DNA of 64,000 nt. Origin: Chitinophagaceae bacterium UBA1931 (lineage in GTDB: Bacteria; Bacteroidota; Bacteroidia; Chitinophagales; Chitinophagaceae). Below, in pieces: positions 28,068 through 37,095 of the stretch; the stretch's first letter is position 1; each line of letters opens with the position of its first letter. The notes under the pieces are model-generated. The model ran no database searches. It saw only the letters and a list, made by a program, of their open reading frames with translations, and was not told the origin of the DNA. The translations under genes were made by a program, and so were the position numbers. The DNA lies in NCBI GenBank assembly GCA_002337125.1, contig DDFJ01000004.1, positions 1,229,889-1,293,888 on the forward strand, in the 5' to 3' direction.

Positions 28068-29294
28068 TTACGCATCCAGCTCTCCGGCAATTAAATTCAA
28101 ACTACTCATCACAACAATTGCATCACTCAGCATACTTCCTTTTACCAGTTCTTCAAAAGCCTGGTAATAAATAAAGCATGGCCTGCGGAAATGCAAACGG
28201 TAAGGTGTTCTTCCACCATCGCTGATGAAATAAAAACCAAGTTCACCATTTGCTGCTTCAATGCTGCTGTATACTTCACCTTTCGGCATTTCAATTTCAC
28301 CCATGATGATTTTGAAGTGCCAGATCAGTGCTTCCATGCTGGTATAAACATCTTCTTTTTTAGGCAGGTAATATTCAGGAACATTTGCATGATACACTTC
28401 TGCTTCTTCTCCCTTCATGTTCTGAATCTTCTGGTAAGCCTGTTCAATCAAACTTAAACTCTGCCACATTTCCACGTTACGCACAAGGAAACGATCGTAT
28501 ACATCACCCGTTGTACCAACAGGAACAATAAAATCAAAATCGTCGTAAGATGAATAAGGCGTATGAACACGCACATCATAATCCACACCTGCAGCACGCA
28601 GGTTTGGACCGGTGAAACCATAATTCAATGCACGCTCAGCCGAAATAGGACCACAACCGATTGTACGATCCATGAAAATGCGGTTGCGTGTAAACAGGTT
28701 TTCAAATTCCTGTAAAGCAGCCGGATATTCTTTTAAGAAACGATCGAGTTTTTCCCAGGCTGTGGCGCTGAAGTTGCGTTCAAAACCACCAATACGGCCA
28801 ATGTTTGTTGTTAAACGGCTGCCGCAGATTTCTTCATAAATTTCATAAATCAATTCCCTGAACTCCATTAAATAAACGAAGCCGGAAAAGGCACCGGTAT
28901 CAACACCAATAATTGAATTACAGATCAGGTGATCGGCAATACGTGCCAGCTCCATAATAATGATACGCAGGTAATCAACACGCTTGGGCGTTTTGATGCC
29001 GAGCAGTTTTTCTGCAGTGAGATGCCAGCCAATGTTGTTGAGCGGACTGCTGCAGTAATTCAACCTGTCGGTGATAGGCGTAATTTGAAACAATGGTCGG
29101 CGTTCGGCCAGTTTTTCAAATGCACGGTGAATGTAACCAACAGTTGAAACTGATGATTTAATACGCTCACCATCCATTTCAAGAATATTCTGGAACACAC
29201 CATGCGTTGCAGGATGTGTAGGACCAAGGTTCAATGTGATTGTTTTCTTCTCAATTGAACCTTCCGGCAATAATATGTTTTGTACTTCGCTCAT
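28068..29294 (-). CDS. nuoD: NADH-quinone oxidoreductase subunit D
   Basis: 408 residues from ATG 29294 (the frame extends to a TTG at 29315, less likely). The 49-kDa-type subunit that forms the quinone site with NuoB. Seen: LNLGPTHPATHGV at the N-terminus, GFERNFSATAWEKL, and the C-terminal HFRRPCF region ending in ELDA. Related to the large subunit of NiFe hydrogenases but without its Cys ligands. Fused C-D is excluded: nuoC is separate. Confidence 0.94.
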   Translation of the reverse strand: MSEVQNILLPEGSIEKKTITLNLGPTHPATHGVFQNILEMDGERIKSSVSTVGYIHRAFEKLAERRPLFQITPITDRLNYCSSPLNNIGWHLTAEKLLGIKTPKRVDYLRIIIMELARIADHLICNSIIGVDTGAFSGFVYLMEFRELIYEIYEEICGSRLTTNIGRIGGFERNFSATAWEKLDRFLKEYPAALQEFENLFTRNRIFMDRTIGCGPISAERALNYGFTGPNLRAAGVDYDVRVHTPYSSYDDFDFIVPVGTTGDVYDRFLVRNVEMWQSLSLIEQAYQKIQNMKGEEAEVYHANVPEYYLPKKEDVYTSMEALIWHFKIIMGEIEMPKGEVYSSIEAANGELGFYFISDGGRTPYRLHFRRPCFIYYQAFEELVKGSMLSDAIVVMSSLNLIAGELDA

Positions 29295-29318
29295 TATGCG
29301 TAATCCATTAATCAATTA

Positions 29319-29852
29319 TCAATTAATACTTCCTCCACGGCCAAACATCTCATCATCCTTATCTGTTCTTGTCTGATCTTCCAGCGGGAACTCTTTTCTC
29401 AACGGGAAATAATCCATTTCATCCACATTCAAAATGCGTTTGAGGTTAGGATGACCAACGAAGTTTACACCATAGAAATCATAAGTTTCACGCTCCATCC
29501 AGTTGGCAGTTGCAAATAACTGGGTTGCTGTAAACACGTCGGGTTGATTAATGTCGGTAAACACTTTAAAGCGTATACGCACATTATCAACCAGGTTGTG
29601 CAGATGATAAACCACTGCCAGTTCCCTTCCTTTATCGTTGGGATAATGAACAGCCTGTAAATCGGTTAAAAAGCGAAACTTCAGGGTTTCATCATCATAT
29701 AAAAACTGGAGTACTTTTAAATTAAGTTCCTTTGGTGCTTCAAACGTAAGCATACCATAAGGCTCAGAAAAATTTCCAAGCTGGTCGCCGAACTTTTCTG
29801 CCAGTTTTTGCTGAACTATTTCGTTTGTTAAACTCATATTCTCAAGTGACAT
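29319..29852 (-). CDS. nuoC: NADH-quinone oxidoreductase subunit C
   Basis: 177 residues (an alternative ATG at 29837 gives 172). The 30-kDa-type subunit signature ERETYDFYGVNFVGHPNLKRIL followed by DYFPLRKEFPLEDQ is intact. It has no cofactor and links NuoD to the rest of the peripheral arm. The next gene, nuoD, follows closely. Confidence 0.93.
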   Translation of the reverse strand: MSLENMSLTNEIVQQKLAEKFGDQLGNFSEPYGMLTFEAPKELNLKVLQFLYDDETLKFRFLTDLQAVHYPNDKGRELAVVYHLHNLVDNVRIRFKVFTDINQPDVFTATQLFATANWMERETYDFYGVNFVGHPNLKRILNVDEMDYFPLRKEFPLEDQTRTDKDDEMFGRGGSIN

Positions 29853-29896
29853 GTGAAAAGAAAAAAAAGAGTCTTTTTACTTTTCACTTTTAATTT
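29853..29896 (-). repeat. GTGAAAAG inverted repeat in the nuoB-nuoC gap
   Basis: GTGAAAAG (29853-29860) can pair with CTTTTCAC (29880-29887); the rest of the 44-bp gap is A/T tracts. Confidence 0.5.
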
Positions 29897-30487
29897 TTAT
29901 TGTATTCCGTAACTGCCCAACAGTTTCTGGTAATGCTCACTGTTTCTTCTGCGCAAACTTTCTTTACCCACCAGCTCCTGTATTTTCATTAGTCCGTCAA
30001 GTATTGCCTCGGGTCTTGGAGGACAGCCGGGCACATACACATCTACAGGTATTACCTGGTCAATTCCCTGCAACACACTGTAAGTATCAAATATTCCTCC
30101 GCTGCTTGCACATGCACCAACAGCCATTACCCAGCGGGGTTCGGCCATTTGCAGGTAAACCTGTTTTACAACAGGAGCCATTTTTTTAGAAATGGTACCC
30201 ATCACCATCATTACATCGCACTGGCGTGGGGTAAATGCCATACGTTCAGAACCAAAACGGCCAAGATCGTAATGCGCAGCCGCAGTGGCCATAAACTCAA
30301 TACCACAGCAGGAAGTGGCAAATGGTAAAGGCCAAACCGAATTCTTTCGGCCCAAACCAACCAGCTCACTCATTTTTGTGGCAAAAAAGCCTTCACCAAT
30401 ATGACCCGCTGGCAAATCAACCATGCTGATATGCCCTTCGTAATCTGTTGGCTTAGGATTAATATTAAACTGTACCGGACGTGCCAT
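29897..30487 (-). CDS. nuoB: NADH-quinone oxidoreductase subunit B (cluster N2)
   Basis: 196 residues. SCCGIEFM (tandem Cys), VGACASSGG and YVPGCPPRPE supply the four ligands of cluster N2, the last cluster before quinone. Length and order are typical. Confidence 0.95.
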   Translation of the reverse strand: MARPVQFNINPKPTDYEGHISMVDLPAGHIGEGFFATKMSELVGLGRKNSVWPLPFATSCCGIEFMATAAAHYDLGRFGSERMAFTPRQCDVMMVMGTISKKMAPVVKQVYLQMAEPRWVMAVGACASSGGIFDTYSVLQGIDQVIPVDVYVPGCPPRPEAILDGLMKIQELVGKESLRRRNSEHYQKLLGSYGIQ

Positions 30488-30603
30488 AATTTTTTATTTG
30501 AAAATTTCACAATTTGAAAACCTGAAGATTCACTACACTCATCTAACAGCAATCATTCCTAAATGTTTTATCAACATATCTTCAAATTCCCGAATTCAAC
30601 AAT
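30488..30603 (-). repeat. AATTTGAAAA-type repeat in the nuoA-nuoB gap
   Basis: 116-bp gap with ATTTGAAAATTTCACAATTTG (about 30497-30516) and, 60 bp away, TCTTCAAATTC (30579-30589) which can pair with AATTTGAAAACCTGAAGA. Same motif class as in the nuoJ-nuoK gap. Confidence 0.5.
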
Positions 30604-31023
30604 TTAATCTTCCCAGGTTAAAGCACCTTTTTTTATGATATAATAAAAACCACACAGGAAAAATCCAACAAACATCAGCACGGCAGCAAAGCCGCCCCAA
30701 CCGAGTTCCTTGAAATTAACTGCATAGGGATAAAAGAAAATCACCTCCACATCAAACAATACAAACAAAATAGCGACCAAAAAGTATTTCACCGCCATTG
30801 GCTGACGTGCATTTCCGTGTATTTCGATACCACTCTCAAAGTTTTCGAGCTTTTGTGCAGTTGGACGCTGTGGCCCCAGCCAATGTGTAAGCACCATGAT
30901 AAGCACAACCAGGCCAATTGCAAATAAAATCTGGATACCAATAGGAAAATAATTTGATGAGTCGTTTATCTGTTGTGCAACCGGAATAGTTGGATTGGAC
31001 TGTAAAAAGAAAAACAAATTCAT
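30604..31023 (-). CDS. nuoA: NADH-quinone oxidoreductase subunit A
   Basis: 139 residues, three membrane helices. KLENFESGIEIHGNARQPMAVKYFLVAILFVLFDVEVIFFYPYAV is the conserved NuoA loop and helix 2 with the acidic residues. First gene of the operon, on the minus strand; its promoter lies between 31024 and 31166. Confidence 0.94.
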   Translation of the reverse strand: MNLFFFLQSNPTIPVAQQINDSSNYFPIGIQILFAIGLVVLIMVLTHWLGPQRPTAQKLENFESGIEIHGNARQPMAVKYFLVAILFVLFDVEVIFFYPYAVNFKELGWGGFAAVLMFVGFFLCGFYYIIKKGALTWED

Positions 31024-31123
31024 TTGCGGCTTTGTTTTGGAATTGGTTATGTTTTACCTGAAATAAGGCTTGAAATTCAGGCCAGATTACTAAGGTATTT
31101 CATAACAACCTGTTTTGAATGTG

Positions 31124-31131
31124 CAAAAATA
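31124..31131 (-). promoter_or_regulatory. Candidate -7 box for the nuo operon
   Basis: Minus-strand TATTTTTG (plus-strand CAAAAATA), an exact TAnnTTTG match 100 bp before the nuoA start. A -33 TTTG at the right distance is not seen. Confidence 0.4.
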
Positions 31132-31166
31132 AGGCAGGGGCTTGTAATAATGTTCACACTCCAAAT

Positions 31167-31198
31167 AAAAATCCCCACGCACCAGCGTGGGGATTTTT
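31167..31198 (-). terminator. Terminator of the tonB-TPR operon
   Basis: Perfect 14-bp stem AAAAATCCCCACGC (31167-31180) / GCGTGGGGATTTTT (31185-31198) with a 4-nt loop, 20 bp after the TPR gene stop on the minus strand. Confidence 0.9.
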
Positions 31199-31218
31199 AT
31201 TATTCAAATTTTATAAAG

Positions 31219-32937
31219 CTATTTCTTAATAACTCCGCCGCTGGCAGGTTTGCCAGTGGCCGGTTTTGTACCACCAGGATTGTTTTGTGCACCGGGTGCA
31301 GGCTGTTGCTTACCACCATTTAACTGAAGTTTATAATTTTTTGCATCCTGGTCTGCGGGATCAAGAGCAAGAATCTTATCGCAATATTCAATTGCCTTCT
31401 TATAATCTTTGGTTACAAAAACATTATAGCCAATGAAATATTTATAAGCTACTTTGATCTGTCCTTTGAATGTAGAAGAATCTTTGCTTGTAGTTGCAAC
31501 CTCAATGAACTTTTCAAAATGAGGATTTGCCATTGCATTGGTCATGCTTGTATCAATACTCCAGTTGCAGCGGCCACGCCAGTAATAACCATAAGCCTGA
31601 TCGGGATATTTTTCGGTATAAATAGCAAACAGGCTATCGGCTTTCTTATAATAAGGGAACGAAACTGTGCCAGCATCAAAAGTAGATCTGCCTAAGTTGT
31701 ACAAATCAACATTTGAAGGATTTTTCTTGAAACCGTATTGTTTTGCAAGCCAGTCAGAAACGGCTACAACATCTTTTTGCTTTTTAGCAAGATCAACGGC
31801 TTTCTGTACATACGCTACTTTATTGTCAAAAATAGTGTCGGCGCTGATCGCTTTTTCGTAATAACCATAAGCTTTTGATTCAGAGCCCGGGGTTATCGAC
31901 ATAATGTCACCGTACAGTTCATAGTCTTTTGGAACGATGTCATGATCATGTACTTTTTTGAAAAACTCATCGGCACTTGTTTTAGCATTTGCATAATCAT
32001 TCAGCTTGAAGTAGCTGTATGCTTTCAAACGGTAAATACGTGGTTTAATCACATCAGGACCAACTTTTCCAATCAACGCATCACTCATGCTGATAGCTTC
32101 GCCATATTTCTGTGCGGCATATTTCAGGTCAATTGTGTAATAATCATTCTGTGGATCAGCATCAATTACAGAAATGTATTTGTGCAGGTAATCTTCAGCC
32201 TTTACCACATCACGGAAATACCAGTAAACATATAATGAATAATATGCAGGTCCGTAGTTAGGGTCCATTTTAACAGCCTCTTCGTAAGCTGCTAAAAAGA
32301 ATTCTGTATTCTTCTGGCTTTCGTAAATGCGGCCTTCTTTGTATTTGGCAGCAGCGTAAGCCGGATTCAGCATTAATGCATTTTTAAATGCCAGCACGGC
32401 ATTACCACCATCAATAAGCTTGCGGTATGCATCACCCATAATTACATATGCTTCGGGGTCTTTAAAACCTTTTAATGTTGTTGCTTTCTGTATCTGGGCA
32501 ATTGCATAATTAGCATCGCCAGCGTTCGTATAAGCATTAGCACGGGCAACAGCTTTCAAAATTTCAAGGTCTTTGAATTTTGTGCTGTTTAAAGCCATAT
32601 CAAAATGGGCACGTGCATCAGCAGCTTTACCTTCGTTTAATTCAATTTCCCCCATACCACATAAAAGAATGGGTGAGGTTGGACTACCCTGTAATGCTGT
32701 TTGATAGGTTTTCTTTGCAGTAGCATCATCTTCCAATCCTATATATGCCTGACCCAGCCAATAAGCTGCCTCTTCACTTTTTGGATTAGCTGTAATAAGT
32801 TTTGTAAACACATCTTTTGCACTGTTGAAGCGTTCATAGTACATGAACTTCTTTCCTTCATCAATAGACTGTGCAAACACCTGCTGCACAAAAACGATTG
32901 CCAAGAATACCAGACTAAGTGATCGTTTCATTTTCAT
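31219..32937 (-). CDS. Secreted tetratricopeptide repeat protein
   Basis: 572 residues (ATG at 32931 also possible). Signal peptide ending near VFAQ, then at least nine TPR-like helical repeats (EAAYWLGQAYIGLEDDATAKKTYQTAL, NAVLAFKNALMLNPAYAAAKYKEGRIYE, KAIEYCDKILALDPADQDAKNYK) and a flexible Pro/Gly-rich tail (APGAQNNPGGTKP). A periplasmic scaffold is the likely role. Last gene of the operon that starts with tonB. Confidence 0.82.
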   Translation of the reverse strand: MKMKRSLSLVFLAIVFVQQVFAQSIDEGKKFMYYERFNSAKDVFTKLITANPKSEEAAYWLGQAYIGLEDDATAKKTYQTALQGSPTSPILLCGMGEIELNEGKAADARAHFDMALNSTKFKDLEILKAVARANAYTNAGDANYAIAQIQKATTLKGFKDPEAYVIMGDAYRKLIDGGNAVLAFKNALMLNPAYAAAKYKEGRIYESQKNTEFFLAAYEEAVKMDPNYGPAYYSLYVYWYFRDVVKAEDYLHKYISVIDADPQNDYYTIDLKYAAQKYGEAISMSDALIGKVGPDVIKPRIYRLKAYSYFKLNDYANAKTSADEFFKKVHDHDIVPKDYELYGDIMSITPGSESKAYGYYEKAISADTIFDNKVAYVQKAVDLAKKQKDVVAVSDWLAKQYGFKKNPSNVDLYNLGRSTFDAGTVSFPYYKKADSLFAIYTEKYPDQAYGYYWRGRCNWSIDTSMTNAMANPHFEKFIEVATTSKDSSTFKGQIKVAYKYFIGYNVFVTKDYKKAIEYCDKILALDPADQDAKNYKLQLNGGKQQPAPGAQNNPGGTKPATGKPASGGVIKK

Positions 32938-32983
32938 TTTTTTCTTTAGTTACGAAATCACGCCTTTTGGGGCGGTAAAAGTA

Positions 32984-33922
32984 TTACTTTATTTGTTTCA
33001 GCGGCTTTACTAATTTCAGCTTGGTTTCCCGCATAATGAAAAACCGCAAAGCAGGAACCAGATAACCTCTTCTGAATATCAGTTGCCCTCTGTCACCTTT
33101 CATAAAATTCACCATTGAATTTCCTAATCCATGATGATTTTCTTTCAAGACGTAATAAACCCCCCTGGTGAATGGATAACGCCTTGTTAAAATCTCTTCC
33201 TGCCAGGGCTTGGTATAAGAACTGTCGCTGCAACTATCGCATGGCAGCCAGGCCATTCTTACCTTTTTAAGCATGTTAACCTGTGCAGTATCCTCAGGAT
33301 TACCGATCCAGCTTACACCAACAAATCCAATATAGCCGGGGTTTTGGCTGATGTATTTGACTACATCTGAACTTGTTCGTGCAGCGGTAATATCCTTTGT
33401 ATTCAGTTTGCCACCTTTCAAAATACTGTCAACCGCATACCTTACCGTACTGGTAGCTGTTACGCCATCAAATACCGGTTTGTAAGGATAGCTACTTGTA
33501 CCCTGCAGCATTTGTGCCACTTCTTCACGGGTAAATACAGAATCTTTAACCTGCCTGTTAAGCAACAAGGTAACTGCATCGTAAGCCAGCAGGCCGCTTT
33601 GAGGATAAAAACCTAATGAATCAGCATAATATTTTCCTTCGCCTTCGGTAAGTCTTTTGGTTACAATAACCATCCGGATGCTGTCGTTCAGCAAATCCTT
33701 CCAGCAATCAGCTTCCGACTTATAATGTGCAATAATTTTAGCCTTGGGCCAGGATGATTCAAATACTCTGATCTGCTCATCAATAATTGGCTTGAATGTT
33801 TCATCAACACTGATATGAATGGTACCGCTATCGCTCGTATCAGCTGGTTGAGGCTTTTGTGTTTTACAGGAAAAGAAAAGCGCCGAACCCAATAACCCGA
33901 TCCAAAAAATAATTTTCGTCAT
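32984..33922 (-). CDS. PstS-like substrate-binding lipoprotein
   Basis: 312 residues from ATG 33922 (the longer frame opens with TTG at 33940). Lipobox LFFSC near residue 18, then a periplasmic binding-protein fold of the phosphate-binding type (GTIHISVDETFKPIIDEQIRVFE, later NPGYIGFVGVSWIGN). No transporter permease or ATPase genes are nearby, so it may not serve an ABC importer; its place between TonB and TPR genes suggests envelope energy or sensing. Start is 7 bp after the upstream gene. Confidence 0.78.
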   Translation of the reverse strand: MTKIIFWIGLLGSALFFSCKTQKPQPADTSDSGTIHISVDETFKPIIDEQIRVFESSWPKAKIIAHYKSEADCWKDLLNDSIRMVIVTKRLTEGEGKYYADSLGFYPQSGLLAYDAVTLLLNRQVKDSVFTREEVAQMLQGTSSYPYKPVFDGVTATSTVRYAVDSILKGGKLNTKDITAARTSSDVVKYISQNPGYIGFVGVSWIGNPEDTAQVNMLKKVRMAWLPCDSCSDSSYTKPWQEEILTRRYPFTRGVYYVLKENHHGLGNSMVNFMKGDRGQLIFRRGYLVPALRFFIMRETKLKLVKPLKQIK

Positions 33923-33929
33923 TGAATAT

Positions 33930-34169
33930 CTAATCAACAATATTATATGTTTTTATACCCCTGAAAACCCTGAAACCGCCATACACAACAGCCAATGTTC
34001 CAAATGCGATTGCTGCTTCCGAAGGTATATACCTGAATTCAAACCCGGCAAGTTTAGCAAGGGCAAGGGCCAAGCCCATCAGCACATAAATAATCCCCAT
34101 CACAATATCAAATAACGCCCTTACATTCACCGGCTTTTGCTTCTTTCTGAAATCGTCCTGAACTGACAT
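33930..34169 (-). CDS. Small membrane protein of the tonB operon
   Basis: 79 residues from ATG 34169 (the longer frame begins with TTG). Two predicted membrane helices (about 18-38 and 48-66) and the phrase VNVRALFDIVMGIIYVLMG. I recognise no characterised family. It is tightly packed between tonB and the PstS-like gene. Confidence 0.72.
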   Translation of the reverse strand: MSVQDDFRKKQKPVNVRALFDIVMGIIYVLMGLALALAKLAGFEFRYIPSEAAIAFGTLAVVYGGFRVFRGIKTYNIVD

Positions 34170-34207
34170 ATCACATAATTTACGTGGAACCGGCAAGTTA
34201 ATTAATA

Positions 34208-35026
34208 TTACTCTGCTTCAGCAACAAAGCTCACAGGTTGGGTAAAATAAACAGCTATATTTTTGCCATGTTGCTTACCCGGTTTCCATTTGGGCATTTT
34301 GCCTATAACCCGCAATACTTCCCTGTCAAAAGCAACACCTGCACTTTGCACAATTTCAGCATCTGTTATTTCTCCATTAATATTTACCACAAACTTTACT
34401 TTCACTGTTCGTTTGTCACCGGCTTCAAGATCTTCAGGCATACGGAGCATATTTCCAAGGTACCTTCTCCATGCCTCAACACCTCCCGGAAACTCGGGTT
34501 GTACATCAGCCATACCCTGATCAATGATTGCCGGTGTTTCAGGTTCGGCTGGTTTGGGAGGAATACTGGTTACTGTACCTTCATTTCCCTGTACCATGTT
34601 GTTTCCATCGCCTGTTGCCGCACTATTTTCCTTACCCGGTACATACTCTTCAGGTGTATCCCTGTCGGGAACCGGATTTTTGATACTGTCTTTGTCAACA
34701 ATAATTGGAATATTATCAATTTTTGTTGCGGGTTTATCTTTCACTGTCCGTTTTTCTTCCGGCTGCTTTGGCTCTTCTTTTTTGTCAACATTTACAAGAT
34801 CAACCTGGTGCGAAACATAAACTTTCCCTTCATTTTCTCCAGAACTTTTTTTTGATGTTGCATAAGCATAAATCACAATTGCTGCAACCAGTAAAAGCAT
34901 ACTTATCAGCGCTTTTTTCAGGTTCTGCGGATATTCTCTTCTTAAAACATACGCACCGTATTCCTTATTACGGTTTTCAAAAATAATGTCGAGTAAATCG
35001 GCATTAAGCAGTTGATTTGTTGTCAT
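34208..35026 (-). CDS. TonB family energy transducer
   Basis: 272 residues from ATG 35026. N-terminal cytoplasmic stretch with NRNKEYGAYVLRREYP (common in Bacteroidota TonB), a membrane helix at about 40-60, a Lys/Glu/Pro linker (EEPKQPEEKRTVKDKP), then the C-terminal TonB domain from PEFPGGVEAW through KVKFVVNINGEITDAEIV to KWKPGKQHGKNIAVYF. It would couple inner-membrane proton motive force to outer-membrane receptors; exbB/exbD are not adjacent. First gene of a four-gene minus-strand operon. Confidence 0.88.
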   Translation of the reverse strand: MTTNQLLNADLLDIIFENRNKEYGAYVLRREYPQNLKKALISMLLLVAAIVIYAYATSKKSSGENEGKVYVSHQVDLVNVDKKEEPKQPEEKRTVKDKPATKIDNIPIIVDKDSIKNPVPDRDTPEEYVPGKENSAATGDGNNMVQGNEGTVTSIPPKPAEPETPAIIDQGMADVQPEFPGGVEAWRRYLGNMLRMPEDLEAGDKRTVKVKFVVNINGEITDAEIVQSAGVAFDREVLRVIGKMPKWKPGKQHGKNIAVYFTQPVSFVAEAE

Positions 35027-35118
35027 GGTGTTTCGTTTAACAGTAAGATGCAGCAGTAAATACAATCCATAATCAAATTGTAATGAATACGTAAAAGCAT
35101 TTCAATCAAACTGTCAGT

Positions 35119-35126
35119 TATCTTTG
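35119..35126 (+). promoter_or_regulatory. -7 box TATCTTTG directly before the phosphatase start
   Basis: Exact TAnnTTTG match ending only 5 bp before the ATG at 35132, so the transcript probably begins at or next to the start codon (leaderless). Confidence 0.6.
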
Positions 35127-35131
35127 CAGCC

Positions 35132-35599
35132 ATGCGAATTTTAATGGTTTGTCTGGGAAATATCTGCCGCAGTCCGTTGGCAGAAGGTATATTGCAACAA
35201 CGTGCATGGGATGCCGGTCTGAAATGGAGTGTGGAAAGTGCTGGCACAGGATCGTGGCATATTGGAGAACCACCGCATCATTTAAGCACTAAAGTGGCAA
35301 AGATGAACGGTGTTGACATCAGCAAACAAAGAGCCCGGCAATTTGTGAAAGAAGACTTTCAACGTTATGATTTTATTTACGTGATGGACAGCAGCAATTA
35401 CCAGGATGTAAAACACATGAGCGGACATTTATTCAATGATGAAAAAATTGATTTGCTGCTCAATGAACTTTATCCCGGTGAAAACAGGAGTGTTCCTGAT
35501 CCATGGTATGGCAAAGAAGATGGTTATCATAAAGTATTTGAGCTGATTGATGCTGCCTGCAGAAAAATTGTGCATAAGCATAAGCAAGAGGTACGATAA
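35132..35599 (+). CDS. Low-molecular-weight protein tyrosine phosphatase
   Basis: 155 residues. The P-loop CLGNICRS at residues 7-14 holds the catalytic Cys7 and Arg13; VPDPWYG near residue 127 gives the general-acid Asp. These enzymes remove phosphate from phosphotyrosine (for example on polysaccharide-export kinases) or arginine. No kinase gene is adjacent. Followed by hisS after a 52-bp gap with a short repeat. Confidence 0.9.
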   Translation: MRILMVCLGNICRSPLAEGILQQRAWDAGLKWSVESAGTGSWHIGEPPHHLSTKVAKMNGVDISKQRARQFVKEDFQRYDFIYVMDSSNYQDVKHMSGHLFNDEKIDLLLNELYPGENRSVPDPWYGKEDGYHKVFELIDAACRKIVHKHKQEVR

Positions 35600-35651
35600 A
35601 AGATGACCGTTAGAACCAATAAACTATAAACAACAAACTATACACTTACAG
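35600..35651 (+). repeat. AAACTATA direct repeat before hisS
   Basis: AAACTATA at 35621-35628 and 35635-35642 in an A-rich 52-bp gap between two codirectional genes; same layout as the nuo gap repeats. Confidence 0.45.
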
Positions 35652-37022
35652 ATGGCGAAAGTAAACGTATCATTACCGCAGGGTACAAGAGATTTTGGAG
35701 CAGATGTTGTTCGTAAACGCAACTATATTTTCAGTACAATTAAAACTGTATTTGAAGTATATGGGTTTGAACCGCTGGAAACACCTGCCATGGAAAATCT
35801 TGATACATTGATGGGTAAGTATGGCGAAGAAGGTGATAAACTGATTTTTAAAATTCTGAATAATGGTCTGGACCGTCCTGAAAAACATGCAGTAGCAAGA
35901 ACTGAATTTGAAAAAGTTTTACAGGGAAAAAATACAAGTGGTATTACAGAACGTGCATTAAAATACGATCTCACGATTCCTTTTGCACGTTATGTGGCCA
36001 TGAATCACAATCAGCTTACCATGCCGTTTAAACGCTTCCAGGTACAGCCTGTGTGGAGAGCCGATCGCCCGCAGAAAGGCCGTTACAGGGAATTTTATCA
36101 ATGCGATGCGGATGTAGTGGGAAGTTATTCGTTGCTGAACGAAGTGGAACTGGCAAACATTTATGCAACCGTATTTGCAAAACTTGGAATTGAAGTTGAA
36201 ATAAAAATCAACAGCCGTAAGATATTAGCAGCACTTGCAGAAGTATGTGGCGGTGCAGATAAAATGGTTGACATAACCATCGCTATTGACAAACTTGATA
36301 AGATTGGCCTTGAAAAAGTAAAAGAAGAACTTCTTCAGCGGGGAATGAACAACCAGCAGATAGCAGTAATTGAGCAATACCTCAGCATCAGTGGAAGCAA
36401 TGATGAAAAACTTGCAGCTGTAATCAATCTTATTGGTGAAAACGAAACCGGCAAAAAAGGAATTGAGGAAATAAAAACAGTGCTTGAACTTTCACGCATC
36501 ACACAAAATTCATCTCTCGTAATTGATTTCACACTTGCCCGAGGACTTAACTACTACACAGGAATCATCTTTGAAGTAAAAGCAAAGAATGTGCAGATGG
36601 GAAGCATTGGCGGTGGTGGACGTTACGATGATCTGACCGGTTTATTTGGCGTTCCAAATATTCCCGGTGTAGGCATTTCGTTTGGTGTAGACCGTATTTA
36701 TGATGTGATGGAAGAACTGAAGCTGTTTCCCTCAGGTGTACACAGCGGAACCAAAGTACTATTCTTTAATCTTGGTGACGCTGAAAGCAAAAAAGCCTTT
36801 GAACTGATGCAGCAACTGCGCAGCAAAGGCATTAGCTGCGAACTCTATCACGAAAACGTGAAATTCGACAAGCAATTCAAATATGCTGAGAAGAAGCAAA
36901 TACCATTTGTTGTCATTATCGGCACAAAAGAACTGGAAACAAACACCTGCAATGTAAAAGACTTACAGGCAGGCGCACAACAAACCATTTCATTCGATGA
37001 ATTACTGAACAGGTTTGCCTGA
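35652..37022 (+). CDS. hisS: Histidine--tRNA ligase
   Basis: 456 residues. It charges tRNA-His. Class II motif 2 (FKRFQVQPVWRADRPQKGRYREFYQCDADVVG), the His-specific ARGLNYYTGIIFEV, and motif 3 (GVGISFGVDRI) are intact; a C-terminal anticodon-binding domain follows (VLFFNLGDAESKKAFELMQQLR). Length is normal. Confidence 0.95.
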   Translation: MAKVNVSLPQGTRDFGADVVRKRNYIFSTIKTVFEVYGFEPLETPAMENLDTLMGKYGEEGDKLIFKILNNGLDRPEKHAVARTEFEKVLQGKNTSGITERALKYDLTIPFARYVAMNHNQLTMPFKRFQVQPVWRADRPQKGRYREFYQCDADVVGSYSLLNEVELANIYATVFAKLGIEVEIKINSRKILAALAEVCGGADKMVDITIAIDKLDKIGLEKVKEELLQRGMNNQQIAVIEQYLSISGSNDEKLAAVINLIGENETGKKGIEEIKTVLELSRITQNSSLVIDFTLARGLNYYTGIIFEVKAKNVQMGSIGGGGRYDDLTGLFGVPNIPGVGISFGVDRIYDVMEELKLFPSGVHSGTKVLFFNLGDAESKKAFELMQQLRSKGISCELYHENVKFDKQFKYAEKKQIPFVVIIGTKELETNTCNVKDLQAGAQQTISFDELLNRFA

Positions 37023-37042
37023 TTTGAGAAAGAAATTTCTTT

Positions 37043-37075
37043 TTTGGGTTGTATGGGTGTGAATCTTTATTTTTG
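37043..37075 (+). promoter_or_regulatory. Promoter of the tRNA-Ser gene
   Basis: TTTG at 37043-37046, 21-bp spacer, TATTTTTG at 37068-37075: a full -33/-7 pair of the Bacteroidota type, ending 20 bp before the tRNA 5' end. Confidence 0.75.
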
Positions 37076-37095
37076 CCACCCCAAAATTTTCGGCC

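Noticed and set aside
34238..34855. 205-residue plus-strand ORF opposite tonB
   Set aside because: Cys/Phe/Asn-rich composition and no initiation signal; it mirrors the codon use of the tonB gene on the other strand.
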